64,000 nucleotides of DNA from Parasponia andersonii (Eukaryota > Streptophyta > Magnoliopsida > Rosales > Cannabaceae): NCBI GenBank assembly GCA_002914805.1, contig JXTB01000150.1, forward strand, positions 674,900 through 738,899, written 5' to 3'. Both the position numbers and the translations under genes were made by a program. Every line of letters starts with the position of its first letter. Within the stretch, counting starts at the first letter, position 1. Of this stretch, positions 11,501-22,927 are shown piece by piece. Under the pieces are notes generated by a model that saw nothing but the letters and a program-made list of their open reading frames with translations, was not told where the DNA came from and did no database searches.

Positions 11501-13374
11501 TGTAAAATCCCGGATTTTTGGGAGCGTAATTTAGACATTTTACCAATTTTCGAGTATTATATTAGGTGAATTAATTTGCAAAAGTTTTGTGCAGAAGGAC
11601 TAAATTACAAATTTTGGGGGACGGAATTGATAGAGATTTGGGAACCGAGGACTATAGTGCAATTTTTTGAAAAATTGTACAGTTCTATATATTCCCACTC
11701 ACGTGGGTTCCCTTTTCCCAGTCTCTCTCTTCCCCGACGCTCTCTCTCTCTCTCTCTCTTTGCTCACTTTCGGCCGAAAGACCAGCAAGGGCCACGCCGC
11801 CGCCCAGGTCGCCATTCGGCCCGCCAACCACCCGGCGCAAGCTCGCCGTGCCACCAGGAAGCTCCGCTGACCGTCACTAGCCGTTGCCGAGGCCTGTTCG
11901 CTGGATAACGCCATTTTCNNNNNNNNNNNNNNNNNNNNNNNNNNNNNNNNNNNNNNNNNNNNNNNNNNNNNNNNNNNNNNNNNNNNNNNNNNNNNNNNNN
12001 NNNNNNNNNNNNNNNNNNNNNNNNNNNNNNNNNNNNNNNNNNNNNNNNNNNNNNNNNNNNNNNNNNNNNNNNNNNNNNNNNNNNNNNNNNNNNNNNNNNN
12101 NNNNNNNNNNNNNNNNNNNNNNNNNNNNNNNNNNNNNNNNNNNNNNNNNNNNNNNNNNNNNNNNNNNNNNNNNNNNNNNNNNNNNNNNNNNNNNNNNNNN
12201 NNNNNNNNNNNNNNNNNNNNNNNNNNNNNNNNNNNNNNNNNNNNNNNNNNNNNNNNNNNNNNNNNNNNNNNNNNNNNNNNNNNNNNNNNNNNNNNNNNNN
12301 NNNNNNNNNNNNNNNNNNNNNNNNNNNNNNNNNNNNNNNNNNNNNNNNNCCGTTTTTCTATAAAAACCTAATATATTTATTTTATTGAATAACCAGAGTA
12401 CGATTATTTTCACACTTCAGTTCTGTGTTGCACGTGTCATAGGATCATACATGAGCTCTGTGTTAGCATCGTGGGTTTACGGTAGAGCGCTGCTTACCCC
12501 ACCGTCGGTATAGAGTCTGTAAACTCGTGCGGGGTTTTGTTACTTCTGATTATCTCCTCATTTGGTAGGCATATGCAATTCAGTTGCCCCTCCAGGTTTG
12601 GTAGGCGATACATGGGTGTCCTCTCCGGGTATGGGCTTAGGTGTCAGGCAGGCTGTTAGGTACACTTAGTGCCATCATCTTGAGTTTCCACAGAGAGGAT
12701 GTAAGCTTATGAGTATGAGTTGATTTGTGTCATGTGCATCTGAATTGAATGATTTTGATTATTCTTATTTATTTATACATATACGTGACGATTTCCGGTT
12801 TTAGATTATCATATATGTATATATTGGATTTAAACTAACCATACAAGAGCTTTCCATTACTAAAATATTTTCGATCGAGGTAATTATTTTTCCTACTGGG
12901 CATTTTATGCTCACTCCTTTCCTCCCTTCCTCAAGTGGTACCCAGTGCAATTTTAAGGATTAGGAGGAGTAAGAGATCATCATGATTGTAGTTCGTTATC
13001 TTGGTAATGCTTGAAGTGTGATGTTGTGGTATTTGGATTGTTTGAGTTTTGTTTTAACATTGAACCAAGATTACTACTTTCTATTTTGTCTGTGAACTCA
13101 TGTATGTCATTCTGATGTCTGTTCTAACATGGATGATGATTATACTTGAATATATATTTGATTTACGTTCTTTTAGCTATTTATTCGATATATGTTTAAT
13201 GATGTATACGAACTGTGGGAGAAGTTCACGAGATTGAATTCCAAATATTTTATTTTATTCAAAATGGACTATTTTATAAAACTAAACTTTTTAGACATTT
13301 TCAAATAAATCAACGAATTTCTCATTCTTGCGAAATTTCCTTTATGTCACTAGCTTAGGTTTTAGGTTGTGACA
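11501..13374. mobile_element. Solo LTR (gypsy-like) with 5-bp target duplication, in the PIG-U last exon
   Basis: It begins TGTAAAATCCCGG and ends GGTTGTGACA, and is flanked by AAAAT at 11496-11500 and at 13375-13379. The TG...CA termini plus the target duplication mark a complete LTR unit. No internal coding region is visible, but 11919-12349 is a gap inside it, so a collapsed full element cannot be excluded. Size and terminal motif resemble Ty3/gypsy LTRs; lineage is uncertain. Confidence 0.8.
11919..12349. other. Assembly gap (431 N)
   Basis: A run of N inside the solo LTR. Whatever is hidden here limits statements about the size and completeness of that insertion. Confidence 1.
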
Positions 13375-15251
13375 AAAATTATCTGCAGGATCAACAGTAA
13401 CAATCAGTATTTGAATTGCTAGAAAAGTAGTGTACATAATTAAGGGAAGGCAAGGGTTTCAAAATTGATTGTAGTTTTATCAGAAACTCTCCCTCGTTGA
13501 ATTTCTTCAAATAGTTTAACAAAAAACGCATGCTAAGTAACTGGTTAAGATGGCAACAAGCCAGCAACACTTGTGTAGCTTCACCCCCATGTAAAGAGTC
13601 TCAATTTTTAGAACCATAGTTTGATGGCCACCATTTCAAAGCTCTTCAACAATTTTCAAAATAAAATATGAGAAAACAAGCTGTGTATTTTCTTCTAGAA
13701 GCTGATATGATGATCATCTCAAATTCTCAAGTTAACGTGAAAAGGAAAGAAAAGATCGAGTGGAATTTAAACGGGAAAAAATATAAAAATAAAAAGACTT
13801 GCAAGCAAGCGTAAGCCATGGCAGTTGCAAAGTAGAAATTTGCATTCCCAGTCCCCTGCACATTTCATTAGATAAGTCATGCTAAACGATTCTATTTATT
13901 TGATCATTTTGAACAACTAGAGATTGTGGCATACCCTCCAAATCCACAGGTTGTGCATCACAGGGCTGAGAAGGGAAACCCCAACATAAATGCAGAACAG
14001 GAAAAATGATAACTGCATATCTGTTTTTCATGGAAGATTGAGACTTTAAAATGACAAATGATGTAAAACTTAACATGTATGAAAATTGATCAAGTCATGT
14101 AACAGAATAGTTTCTGTCAACTTGCCTGCTAGTTCATTAACAAACAACCCCAACAAACCAAAGTAGAGAGCTGAATCCCCAGCCTAATTTAAACAGAAAA
14201 GGCAAAGGGTAGATGTAATCATATTTCCAAGATCTAATAAACATAAAGAATTAATAAAAATATGTACATGTCAGCAAGCAATGCTTTGTTACCTATTTTA
14301 CATTTTCTTTATGTGGTACTAGTAAGACCAGGTTGCCCTATGATGTTCTAGAATTTGATTCTTACATGAATTTGTTAGTGCTACATATAAACAATGATAA
14401 TTCAAAGCCAATATATTAGATTCACATCATCTTCCGTCACGCAAGATATGGAGATAAAGGATAAAGAACAACCTGACACATCCTTTTAAATCATGGAAGC
14501 AAAGCTTTGACCCTTGTAAAGTAAAGACAATCATAAAAAAAGGAAGAACTTACTGAAGGGTAAGACATAAGCATTGAAGAGATTGCAATGTAAACAAAAG
14601 CCAGAAAGCAGGGGCGGTTGTTCTCACCCATATGGCCAAGGGAAATATCATGAACAAAATGTGCATATGGAAAACAATCAGAAAGAAATTTCTGAAAAAA
14701 TCGAAAACTTCTGCAAAGGAGTACCTACGTCAAAATGTCACATGAATATATTATGCTCATATCTCAAAATTAGGATATTCTACTCTCCAACATAGGAAAT
14801 TTGAGGCTCACCATAATACACCTATATTTGGAGATAAATCTGGCACTGTGAGGATGAATCCATAGGTTCTGCAAAAACCAGACATGCATACAGTTCAAAC
14901 TAAGACAACTTATTAAGTTCTAAAATTTTCGAGAAGGGTAATCATACTCAATAATTTTGGTATTCTACTCAATAGATGAGATTCTGCAATATTGTAGTAT
15001 GCATTTTATTGTATTCTAGCCATACCTCTTAAACATCTCGTGAAGGCCGCCATATTGTTTAATACTTAGACCACATAGAACCAACACATAGCCTGACCAT
15101 ATAATAGACCACACAAAAAACTTTACAACCGGTCTCCAAGAGAAAATATTGGCTAGGTCTTGCTGTTCCATTGCTTGTCCTTCTTGACAACTTTGATGGC
15201 TTGAGGGGCTATCGTCAATTTTGCCATTCTTTCTTTGCATGAACAGTTTTC

Positions 15252-15509
15252 TTGGAGGAGTTTCTGGGCTACATCCTAATAAAAGAACTACCTGGTGAAA
15301 AATGGAAGCAATCATTTACATGTGTGATAACATTTCCCCTAAACTTACTGTAGACTTTACTAGACTGTATGAAAATTCAAAGAGAGAGCTTTCTGGACCA
15401 TATCTTAATAAAAAAACTATCTGGTGAAAAATGGAAGTTAGTTATTATTTACGTGTGATAACACTTCCCCTAAACTTACTAAAGACTTTAATAGATTCTT
15501 ATAAAAAAA
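15252..15509. repeat. About 129-bp tandem duplication covering a PIG-U intron-exon junction
   Basis: The segment at about 15252-15380 (3' part of the intron and 5' part of exon 9) is repeated with divergence at about 15381-15509. Both copies contain the words CTGGTGAAAAATGGAAG and AACA(T/C)TTCCCCTAAACTTACT. The outer copy holds a decayed version of the exon start. Confidence 0.75.
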
Positions 15510-16332
15510 ATAAATAAAGACTCTAATAGACTGTATGAAAATTGAAATACTAGTCTAGTAGAGAGAGAGAGAGAACATACAGGATTAATTAGAATCATAA
15601 GATAAAGAGAAAGATGTGTTGCCATGACCCACCCAAAAGCTGCCAAGGAAACTCTACCAGTGGTCCATCAGAATAGCAATATGCAATAGGAAAAATACGT
15701 CTAAAAAGAACAAGCTGTAGAATTCAAAATTACCTTCATTTCCCAAAAAATTAACTACTGTGCCTAGCGATATAATTGTTCTGGACAAGAAGTTCTAAAA
15801 TCTTCGAAAAAAAAAAGTATACATATATTGCATATAGATCTAAAACACACCATAAGCTCCTTACATGTACATGCTCCATGAAGAGGCAATATGACAGCCA
15901 CATTTTCAAATGGGGATGTCGATAAACCCACACATGCAACAATTGTGAAAGGATTCCATAAGTAGATAAGAGCAACAATATCTCGAGAAGTAAGGATCAC
16001 TGAAACCGACAAGATAGCACAATTTTTTTAGCTTGTGCAAGGAAGATAATGAGTGGGAAAATGGAGTTCATGATTTAGCAGGCTAGGTTAAATTCTATAA
16101 TTACATAAGCATACAAGTTTATCATGATTAGATCTGTCACCACTCTATCACAATCAGTAGTTCCAGGGAAAGGAGACCAAAACCAAAAGTTCCTTCAAAA
16201 CATTCCAATTACTCGTTTTGTGGCATTTCATTAGCNTCACTCAAACTCGATTTGCAAACTCAACTTTGAAATTGGGACCTCCTGCTAAACCCTACAATAT
16301 TTGGCAGGGAGGAACCTTGGTATACATCCTCA

Positions 16333-16418
16333 CAACATCAATAGCATAAAGATTAAGCTAGAAATCTATTCATAGCAACATCAATAGCATAAAGATTAAG
16401 CTAGAAATCTATTCATAG
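16333..16418. repeat. 43-bp perfect tandem duplication
   Basis: The unit starting CAACATCAATAGCATAAAG is present at 16333-16375 and 16376-16418 without visible differences, inside a PIG-U intron. The identity implies a recent duplication or an assembly artefact near the single N at 16236. Confidence 0.85.
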
Positions 16419-16509
16419 CCGACTTAAAGAGAAGCATCTTTACATGTTGTAATTACCAGAACTTTTTGATACTGAATCAATGCCAAGTGATTTCAAACGC
16501 TGATGATAA

Positions 16510-18060
16510 TGGGGAAATACTTAGTCGTTAGAAATAAAAACCAAGTATCAAATTAACATTTATAATTACCTCTTATTAACTAACTCGGTAAGTCTAGTAA
16601 AACTTAGAATTAACTAATATAACGGCAAGAAGGGTTGTTAAGTACAAAAATTATCATAACCTAATTTTATCTAAACATCAAAACTAAATGAATTTAAAAT
16701 AAAATGAATAAAAATAAAGATAAAATAATTATGAAAATAAAATATGAAAATTATTGTGCGCTAATGTACTAAGGACATGATTTCCCCTAATTATTCCTAA
16801 ATTCGTCAAATTAAGCAATTATTAGACTATTTCCACTAAATTCACTAATCAATAGACCTAATCTAACCTCATTCTCTCTCTCAAGTGCCGAATGAGACAA
16901 TATGCCTAAGTACCCAAGTTGATATCTCTATCTAACTCGGTTCCCTAAGCACTCATTAAATCTAGCCCTTAAGAACTTTCTAATTTGATTATCTAGGTGT
17001 TGATCTCCTCTCGGTCTCACAACAACCTAAATTATATTTCTCAATTCCGATTTATGAGACTCTCTCAAGTATCAAAATCACAACCTAAGTTCAACTAATT
17101 CATTAGCCACATAAATTAGAGGCAATAAGCAAGGAGAAACATAAATGAATTGACAATGGAAAATAAACCAACAATTAACAAAATAAGCAAAACAAAGTGT
17201 AAAAAAAGTACATCAAATCCTAAGATAGAGAATCAATCCAAGCATAGTAAAATCCATGGCTAATCTCATAAAGAATTTCAATATTCCAAACAAATTATAC
17301 AATATGCCCAATACAAAATTCAAATGAGATTAGGGTGAGAAAGAGGAAGAAAAAACTCTTTTGTGGAGGTAGAACTTTAAGCCTTTAATTCTTCAAGTAT
17401 CCTCTCCAGATTTCAGTTCCAAAGCTCTTTCTCTCTAGGATTTTTCAACTCTCAAAGGTGTGCCTCCTCTCTAACTCTCCACACCTTGAAATAGAGACTA
17501 AAGTGTATATTTAAAGGGCAACTTGATGACCTAAGAAAGGAAGATTTCTAATCATCTATTGGTGTTAGATCAAGGGTCAAAAATGTCTCTTAAAGTTGGC
17601 CAAAAAGGAGTGGACACGTGGCTGCAAAATGGAGAAAATTCGGCTTGTGCGCGTGTTAAAATCGCACTGGCACCGCGATGCCACTTTTTGGGAACCGTGG
17701 CACTAGCATTCTGGTTCTGAGGTACTGCAGTGCCCTTTTTGAGCTTTTTAGCTCTCTTCAATACTCCGGGCCTCATTTTCGCTATTAATGGCTTCATAAA
17801 CTTCTCCTTTTTAGTGCCAAATATACAATAAGCATCAATTCCTTATTTTCTACAATAAAAATACAGAACAACATTAAAACAACATAAATGCTTAAAAACT
17901 TACAATTATTTAAACTTGGACAATACTTGATTTGTGAGTAAAATACACACTCACCAAATACCCCCAAACTCAAACATTTGCTTTTTCTCAAGCAAAACAA
18001 AAGAAAGAAGAAAACAAACACAAATCAAGTACAAAAAACACAAATGACAAAGTGTAAGTT
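16510..18060. mobile_element. Probable TE-derived insert in the PIG-U intron between exons 5 and 6
   Basis: About 1.5 kb without coding potential separates exons 5 and 6, whereas most other introns of this gene are a few hundred bases or less. The sequence has the patchwork look of plant LTR or leader sequence (a CCCCCAAACTCAAACATTTG stretch near 17963 and GC-richer text at 17600-17780). I could not define LTRs or a target duplication, so class and ends are open. Confidence 0.35.
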
Positions 18061-19672
18061 TTGCATCAAATCAACAAACCATACAAGTATCTCCGAAATC
18101 ACAAAATGCTTAAAGTTCAAATGAAAGGCAACTATTGAAAGCATCTAGAATTTCAACACCAAGCATCGGTTTTATTCCACTCAGGACCCTTTCGTGAAAG
18201 TGTGCATAATCAATCTGTATCCTGGCCAACAACATGAATGAGCATTGCATTCACAATATTTGCAATCACAAATACCAAACTGTATCCAAACATCTGTTGA
18301 TATCAACTGCATGACTATGTAATAAATGAAAGTGTAATAAGGAAATTAATTTTGTAAAAGTAATAAACGGGAACAAGGTCAAATTTAACAAAATTATGCA
18401 CATGCAGCCTTTTTTTTCTCACTGAAGGTTTCACATGACAAAGAACTAGACAAACGTTAAGTACACGTAAGCACATGCACGTGATAAAAGTATTGCCAAG
18501 CCAAACAAAAGCCTCAAACTCGAAAACTTATACATGTTAGATAAGAAATATGGGCAAAGATGACGACCATGGAGAACGTACATAAACAATGCGTCAAAGA
18601 TGGTCTCATGCCAGCATATAATATACCAAAAATAGGCAGAAAGTTTTGTGCAAAACCAGAAACACAGCATTCTAGCACCCATGATTTGCAAAAGTGTAGT
18701 CAGTGGCCAAAGTCATTGGCTGAGAATAAGTAATATCTAAACATAGGATATAAACCAGCACATCAAAATAAATTTGGAAGAAGAAAGGTGAAAAATTAAG
18801 CTTACCTGCATAAAATATCATTGGGTTGTCCTTCAATTCTGTACCACCAAATCAAACGTTAGTAAGTCAGCAAACAATGTGTATCGTAGCAATAGCTATA
18901 AACGGATTTTAAATTTGAATCAACATTTCATTACAGTTCAAAAGTATGGCTTTTATCGTGGACCTGTTTTCAGGTGAAAATAAAGTTCCCATAAAATCAA
19001 AAATTGACAGTTTTTATGTAAAATTCGAACCAACATGATGCCAAAACTCCTTAACTTGGCATCTGGGTCAAGTCAATAATTCAGACCCAATCACGAAACT
19101 TGTGTCAAGTCAATAACTCAGACTCAAATCACGAAACTTGGCATAACATAAAGTAAATCATAAACCATAACACCAAACTAAGCATCTTAAGAATGAGCAA
19201 AAAAAAAAAATTAAGCATCTTGAGCTCGTGTAGTACCTTTTGACTGTGAGTGGCCCAAGAACGGAGAGTAGCAAAAGAGAACCGTGGTACATAGATCCTG
19301 CAAATCAAACAAGAACCCAAAATTTCTTAGATCCCAAAATATGAAAAATCTACATCAAAAAAGTCAGAATCAGAAGAATAATTAGACCTGCATAAAGAGA
19401 CAATGATGCTTGCTTCAGCCAGTTCCCCTCAGCCACTGCAAATGCAAAAACAAAGACAAATTACTGAATCAAAAGGTCACGACCTAGCCTTGAAAATAAG
19501 CTTCGAAGCTACAGAGAGTGAGATTACGGTGACGAAGACTGGTGATAGGGGTGGAGACTTCGGGGCGGGAAGCGAGGTTGAGATTGTTAGGGAAATATAT
19601 GAGAACGAGCCTGAAAATGAGGGAGGCAGCTACCCATATCCAGAATTTTCCTAGCTTCATCTTCTCCGCCAT

Positions 19673-22600
19673 TTTCAAAGACGAAGCTCTGTTTTGCAAA
19701 ACCCAGGAGAGAGACGAGTGAGGAGTGAAGAGAGGGCCAAAGGTTGAGCGACAAATAAAAAGAGTTCGCAAAGCCAAAACTTCGTTATTAGAATTTAGAA
19801 CATCCATTTTTTTTTTTTTTCTCTCTTTAACGGGAAAAATATACCATGACAATAATTTTTACTATATTTTCTAAATTGGACGCAAACATTATTCTTTTAG
19901 GGCAAACAGCATCATTAGTTTTCAACGTTTTATGAATTCGGCATATTGGTCGTCTATCTTTTTTCTTTTAGCATTTAAGTCACTAATATTTCTTTTCTTT
20001 TAGTTAATATCGTCGTCCCTTTTAGCATATTTTATTAAAAATTTTGTCAGACTTGAAAAAAATTTATTATTTAATTGCTTATCAATTTAATCTCTAACAT
20101 TTTTCTCAATTCATAATTCATATTCTAATTAATGATATTGCATCCATCAATCTTAAAAGAAAAAAAAAAGAAAAAACACAAACAAAATAAAAAATAGTGA
20201 AATTGATTGGCAAAAAAAAAATATAAAAATCTATAAAATCTTCAAACTTAGTTATATTACTTTTAACATGTAAACAATTAGTTTTTTATTAAAAAACACA
20301 AAAACAAAAAAGGCAAAATATATAAACTTACTCGGCTTAGCTATATACACTTTATTTTTAATGTTTTTAGAATAACCAGCTCTTAATTAGATGAAATTTT
20401 TATAGATAAATACTGAACTTATACTCAAATTTGAATATTCAAAAATGTGTGTGAAATTCTTTTAGCTTTAGAAGTAATAACGTAATTATTTTTTATCCAT
20501 ATGAGTTACTATAATTTGAGATAAACTAGGGTGTGCTAGTGAATTGAATTTACAAATGAATTGTTTCCATTTTTTTTTTAACTACTTTTGAATTTTAATT
20601 TTTTGAAAAATTATTTAGATAACAGTATTATAGACTTTTATAGAGTACCACAAGTAGAAAAACAATATTTCAAATAAATGATCTTTTGTTACAATAATTT
20701 CCTAAGAAAAATATGTATAATTCATTGAAGTATTGTTATTTGCTTTTCTTACTTTACAATCTCATGTAGCCCCTAAAATATCGTGTGGCATAAAAATTTT
20801 GAAAAAATTGATAACTACAATATGATTAATTAGAAATATGAATGCAAAAAAAAAAAAAAAACTCAAGACCAAATTACTAAATAATTAAAATAATATGGCT
20901 CAAGTAAGGCAAAATTTCTCTTATTTGAATGAATTTCAATAAATTTTGGATGGAACATACCAAAAGGGCAAACAATGTCAACAAAGAGATTCCTTAGTTA
21001 CTTAAATGTCATAAAAAAAAAATATTAGAGACTAATATACCAAATTGGTAAAACTTTGGAAATAATGGTGCCATTTACCTTATTTTTTATTATTCAAAGA
21101 AACTACATAGCATGTTGTGCAAAAATATTTTATTTTTTTCTTCTATTTTGTTATAAAAAATTTTAACTTTTTATATAAGTTCTTCTAAAGAATATGTATA
21201 TTTTAATATCTCTACCACAAAAGTCCACTTAAATGTGGAAGTCGTCCAACTCACATTAGATCACACAATGTAATTAATTTTGCTTCACAACGTGCATCCA
21301 TTTTTCACTGCTCGTGATGTGATTTATAATGACAAAATAATTTAAATGTGTATTAGGAGATCCCAATTAACTATGGAAATCGTCCAGTTCATACTGTACA
21401 ATAAAATGGTGATTATTATTATTATTTTAGATGTTGTGTTCATTTTCTTCTATTAAGGCATTGCATTGTAAAATGCCAAAACAAGTTCATCATAGGATCC
21501 ACATTATTTTTGTTTGCAATTTTTTTTTCCCCCGCTTTCAACAAAAAAAAGTTGTGCAGGTTGTTCGATACATGAAATTGTGTAATTTTTTATTCTTCTA
21601 GTTAAAAGTAAAATACTTTTTTTTTTTTTTTTTGGGATTCAATTATTAACAAATTAAAAAAATGATAAATTAGCAAATAAGATACAAGAAAGAGTAAGAG
21701 TTACGGTCAACTTAAAAAGTAATAATGCTATTCTCTATCTCTTAATATCGTCATTTGAATTTAACGACTAAAGTGTTCATGAATGATTTTGAGATAAAAA
21801 TTTTAAATTAACTAAATCAGTAAAATTCTATTTAATTGACATAAATATTTACTAGAAAACCAAACCAAACAAACCATGTATAATCAGTTTGGTTGGTTCA
21901 GAAGTACAGATTGAATAGTTTTGAGCTATTATAGATTTTTTTTTCTCATTATGTTTAAGTAATTATCTAAGTTTTTATTTTTTCACTTTCTTAAAACACT
22001 TTGACTTGAATTCTTTTAAAAAGGAACAAAATTTGGTAAAATATAGAAAATGAGCACACTTTCTATATTCTATAATGACTTTTTTTTTTTTGTTTTCCAA
22101 AGGCATATTGTATTAGTGTTAATTAAATATAGTATGATTACTCAAACTAGCTATGCGAGCTAATTATATTGACACTTTAATCAATTGAATTAACAATTTT
22201 AGTATGATTAATCTGTTAATCAAATTCCTTTTTTTAAACAAAATTTAAAATTTGTTAATCACGTTCTTGTTAACTCATGTTAATGTGATTAATAAATAAG
22301 TTGATATGTCCCTCAAATTTAAAAAAAAAAAACAAAAGAAAAAGAAAAGTTGATATGAGTACACAGCTAACTTAACACAAATTGCCACGCACAAATTATT
22401 AGGCACACGTCCATGAAAAGGTTGAGAGTTTTGGCAATAACACAAAGCCTTGTTGCCTTAACCATGTGGCCACCTACCCACTTGCACTTTTGATTTTTGA
22501 ATTAGGTGTTGCTATCAAATATTATTCTTTCACGTATTTCAAAAAAAAAAAATTAGTCTTTCACATTTAACTTAAGAAATTTAGGAAGAGAGAGCAGAAA

Positions 22601-22927
22601 AGCGCTCACTCAAATATTTGCATTTTTATTTGATGGCATAATAAACTCTAATCACATACCATTACCACTCCACAAAAGAAAAAGAAAATTCAATTATCGT
22701 TTTCGAACAAAAANCCAGGAGGCGTAGAAGATTGGAGAAGACCAGAGAGCGGTTTCACTGTTTTACCCTCAAACAAACACCATCCCAGATATACATATAC
22801 ATATATATATATTTTATATATATTTATATGCGCTCCAATCTATACAACTACACAAAAGGAAAGCGGCCATTTTTATTTGGAGAGTCCCAAAACGGTGAGA
22901 ATTGCAGCTTGACATAGTTCGATTTCA
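19673..22927. other. Intergenic region between divergent PIG-U and UBX genes
   Basis: No supported ORF. Very AT-rich, with many poly-A/T runs. The two genes start outward from this interval, so both promoters lie in it. A TA-rich run at 22790-22828 and a single N at 22714 lie just upstream of the UBX start. Confidence 0.5.

Larger units (their letters stand above)
11408..19672 (-). pseudogene. PIG-U: GPI transamidase subunit PIG-U, 15-exon copy broken in its last exon
   Basis: PIG-U (yeast Cdc91/Gab1) is an ER multi-pass subunit of the complex that attaches GPI anchors. The start (19672) gives MAEKMKLGKFWIWVAASL. Exons (minus): 19672-19528, 19435-19388, 19297-19237, 18838-18806, 18279 to about 18205, 16499-16457, 15999-15865, 15651-15581, 15291-15026, 14868-14812, 14724-14554, 14183-14126 (GC donor), 14020-13935, 13855 to about 13801, and 13382 onward. 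Most phases agree. Recognisable blocks include YLWNPFTIVACVG, FAEVFDFFRNFF and VSLLSPVMHNLWIWR. Lesions: exon 5 meets an in-frame TGA and lacks a clear donor; exon 11 shifts frame near 14615-14625; a solo LTR splits the last exon, which now ends IIFVTT-stop. The original tail (VVESISAMLNHDRML, stop at 11410-11408) lies beyond the LTR. Probably a pseudogene, though assembly errors could explain the two frameshifts. Confidence 0.85.

Noticed and set aside
11576..11914. Overlapping frames with Arg/Ser/Ala-rich translation inside the solo LTR
   Set aside because: They come from a CT-rich, GC-rich LTR stretch and run into the N gap; no homology recognised.
11877..12413. Long frames on both strands across the N gap
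   Set aside because: They are open only because N cannot be read as a stop.
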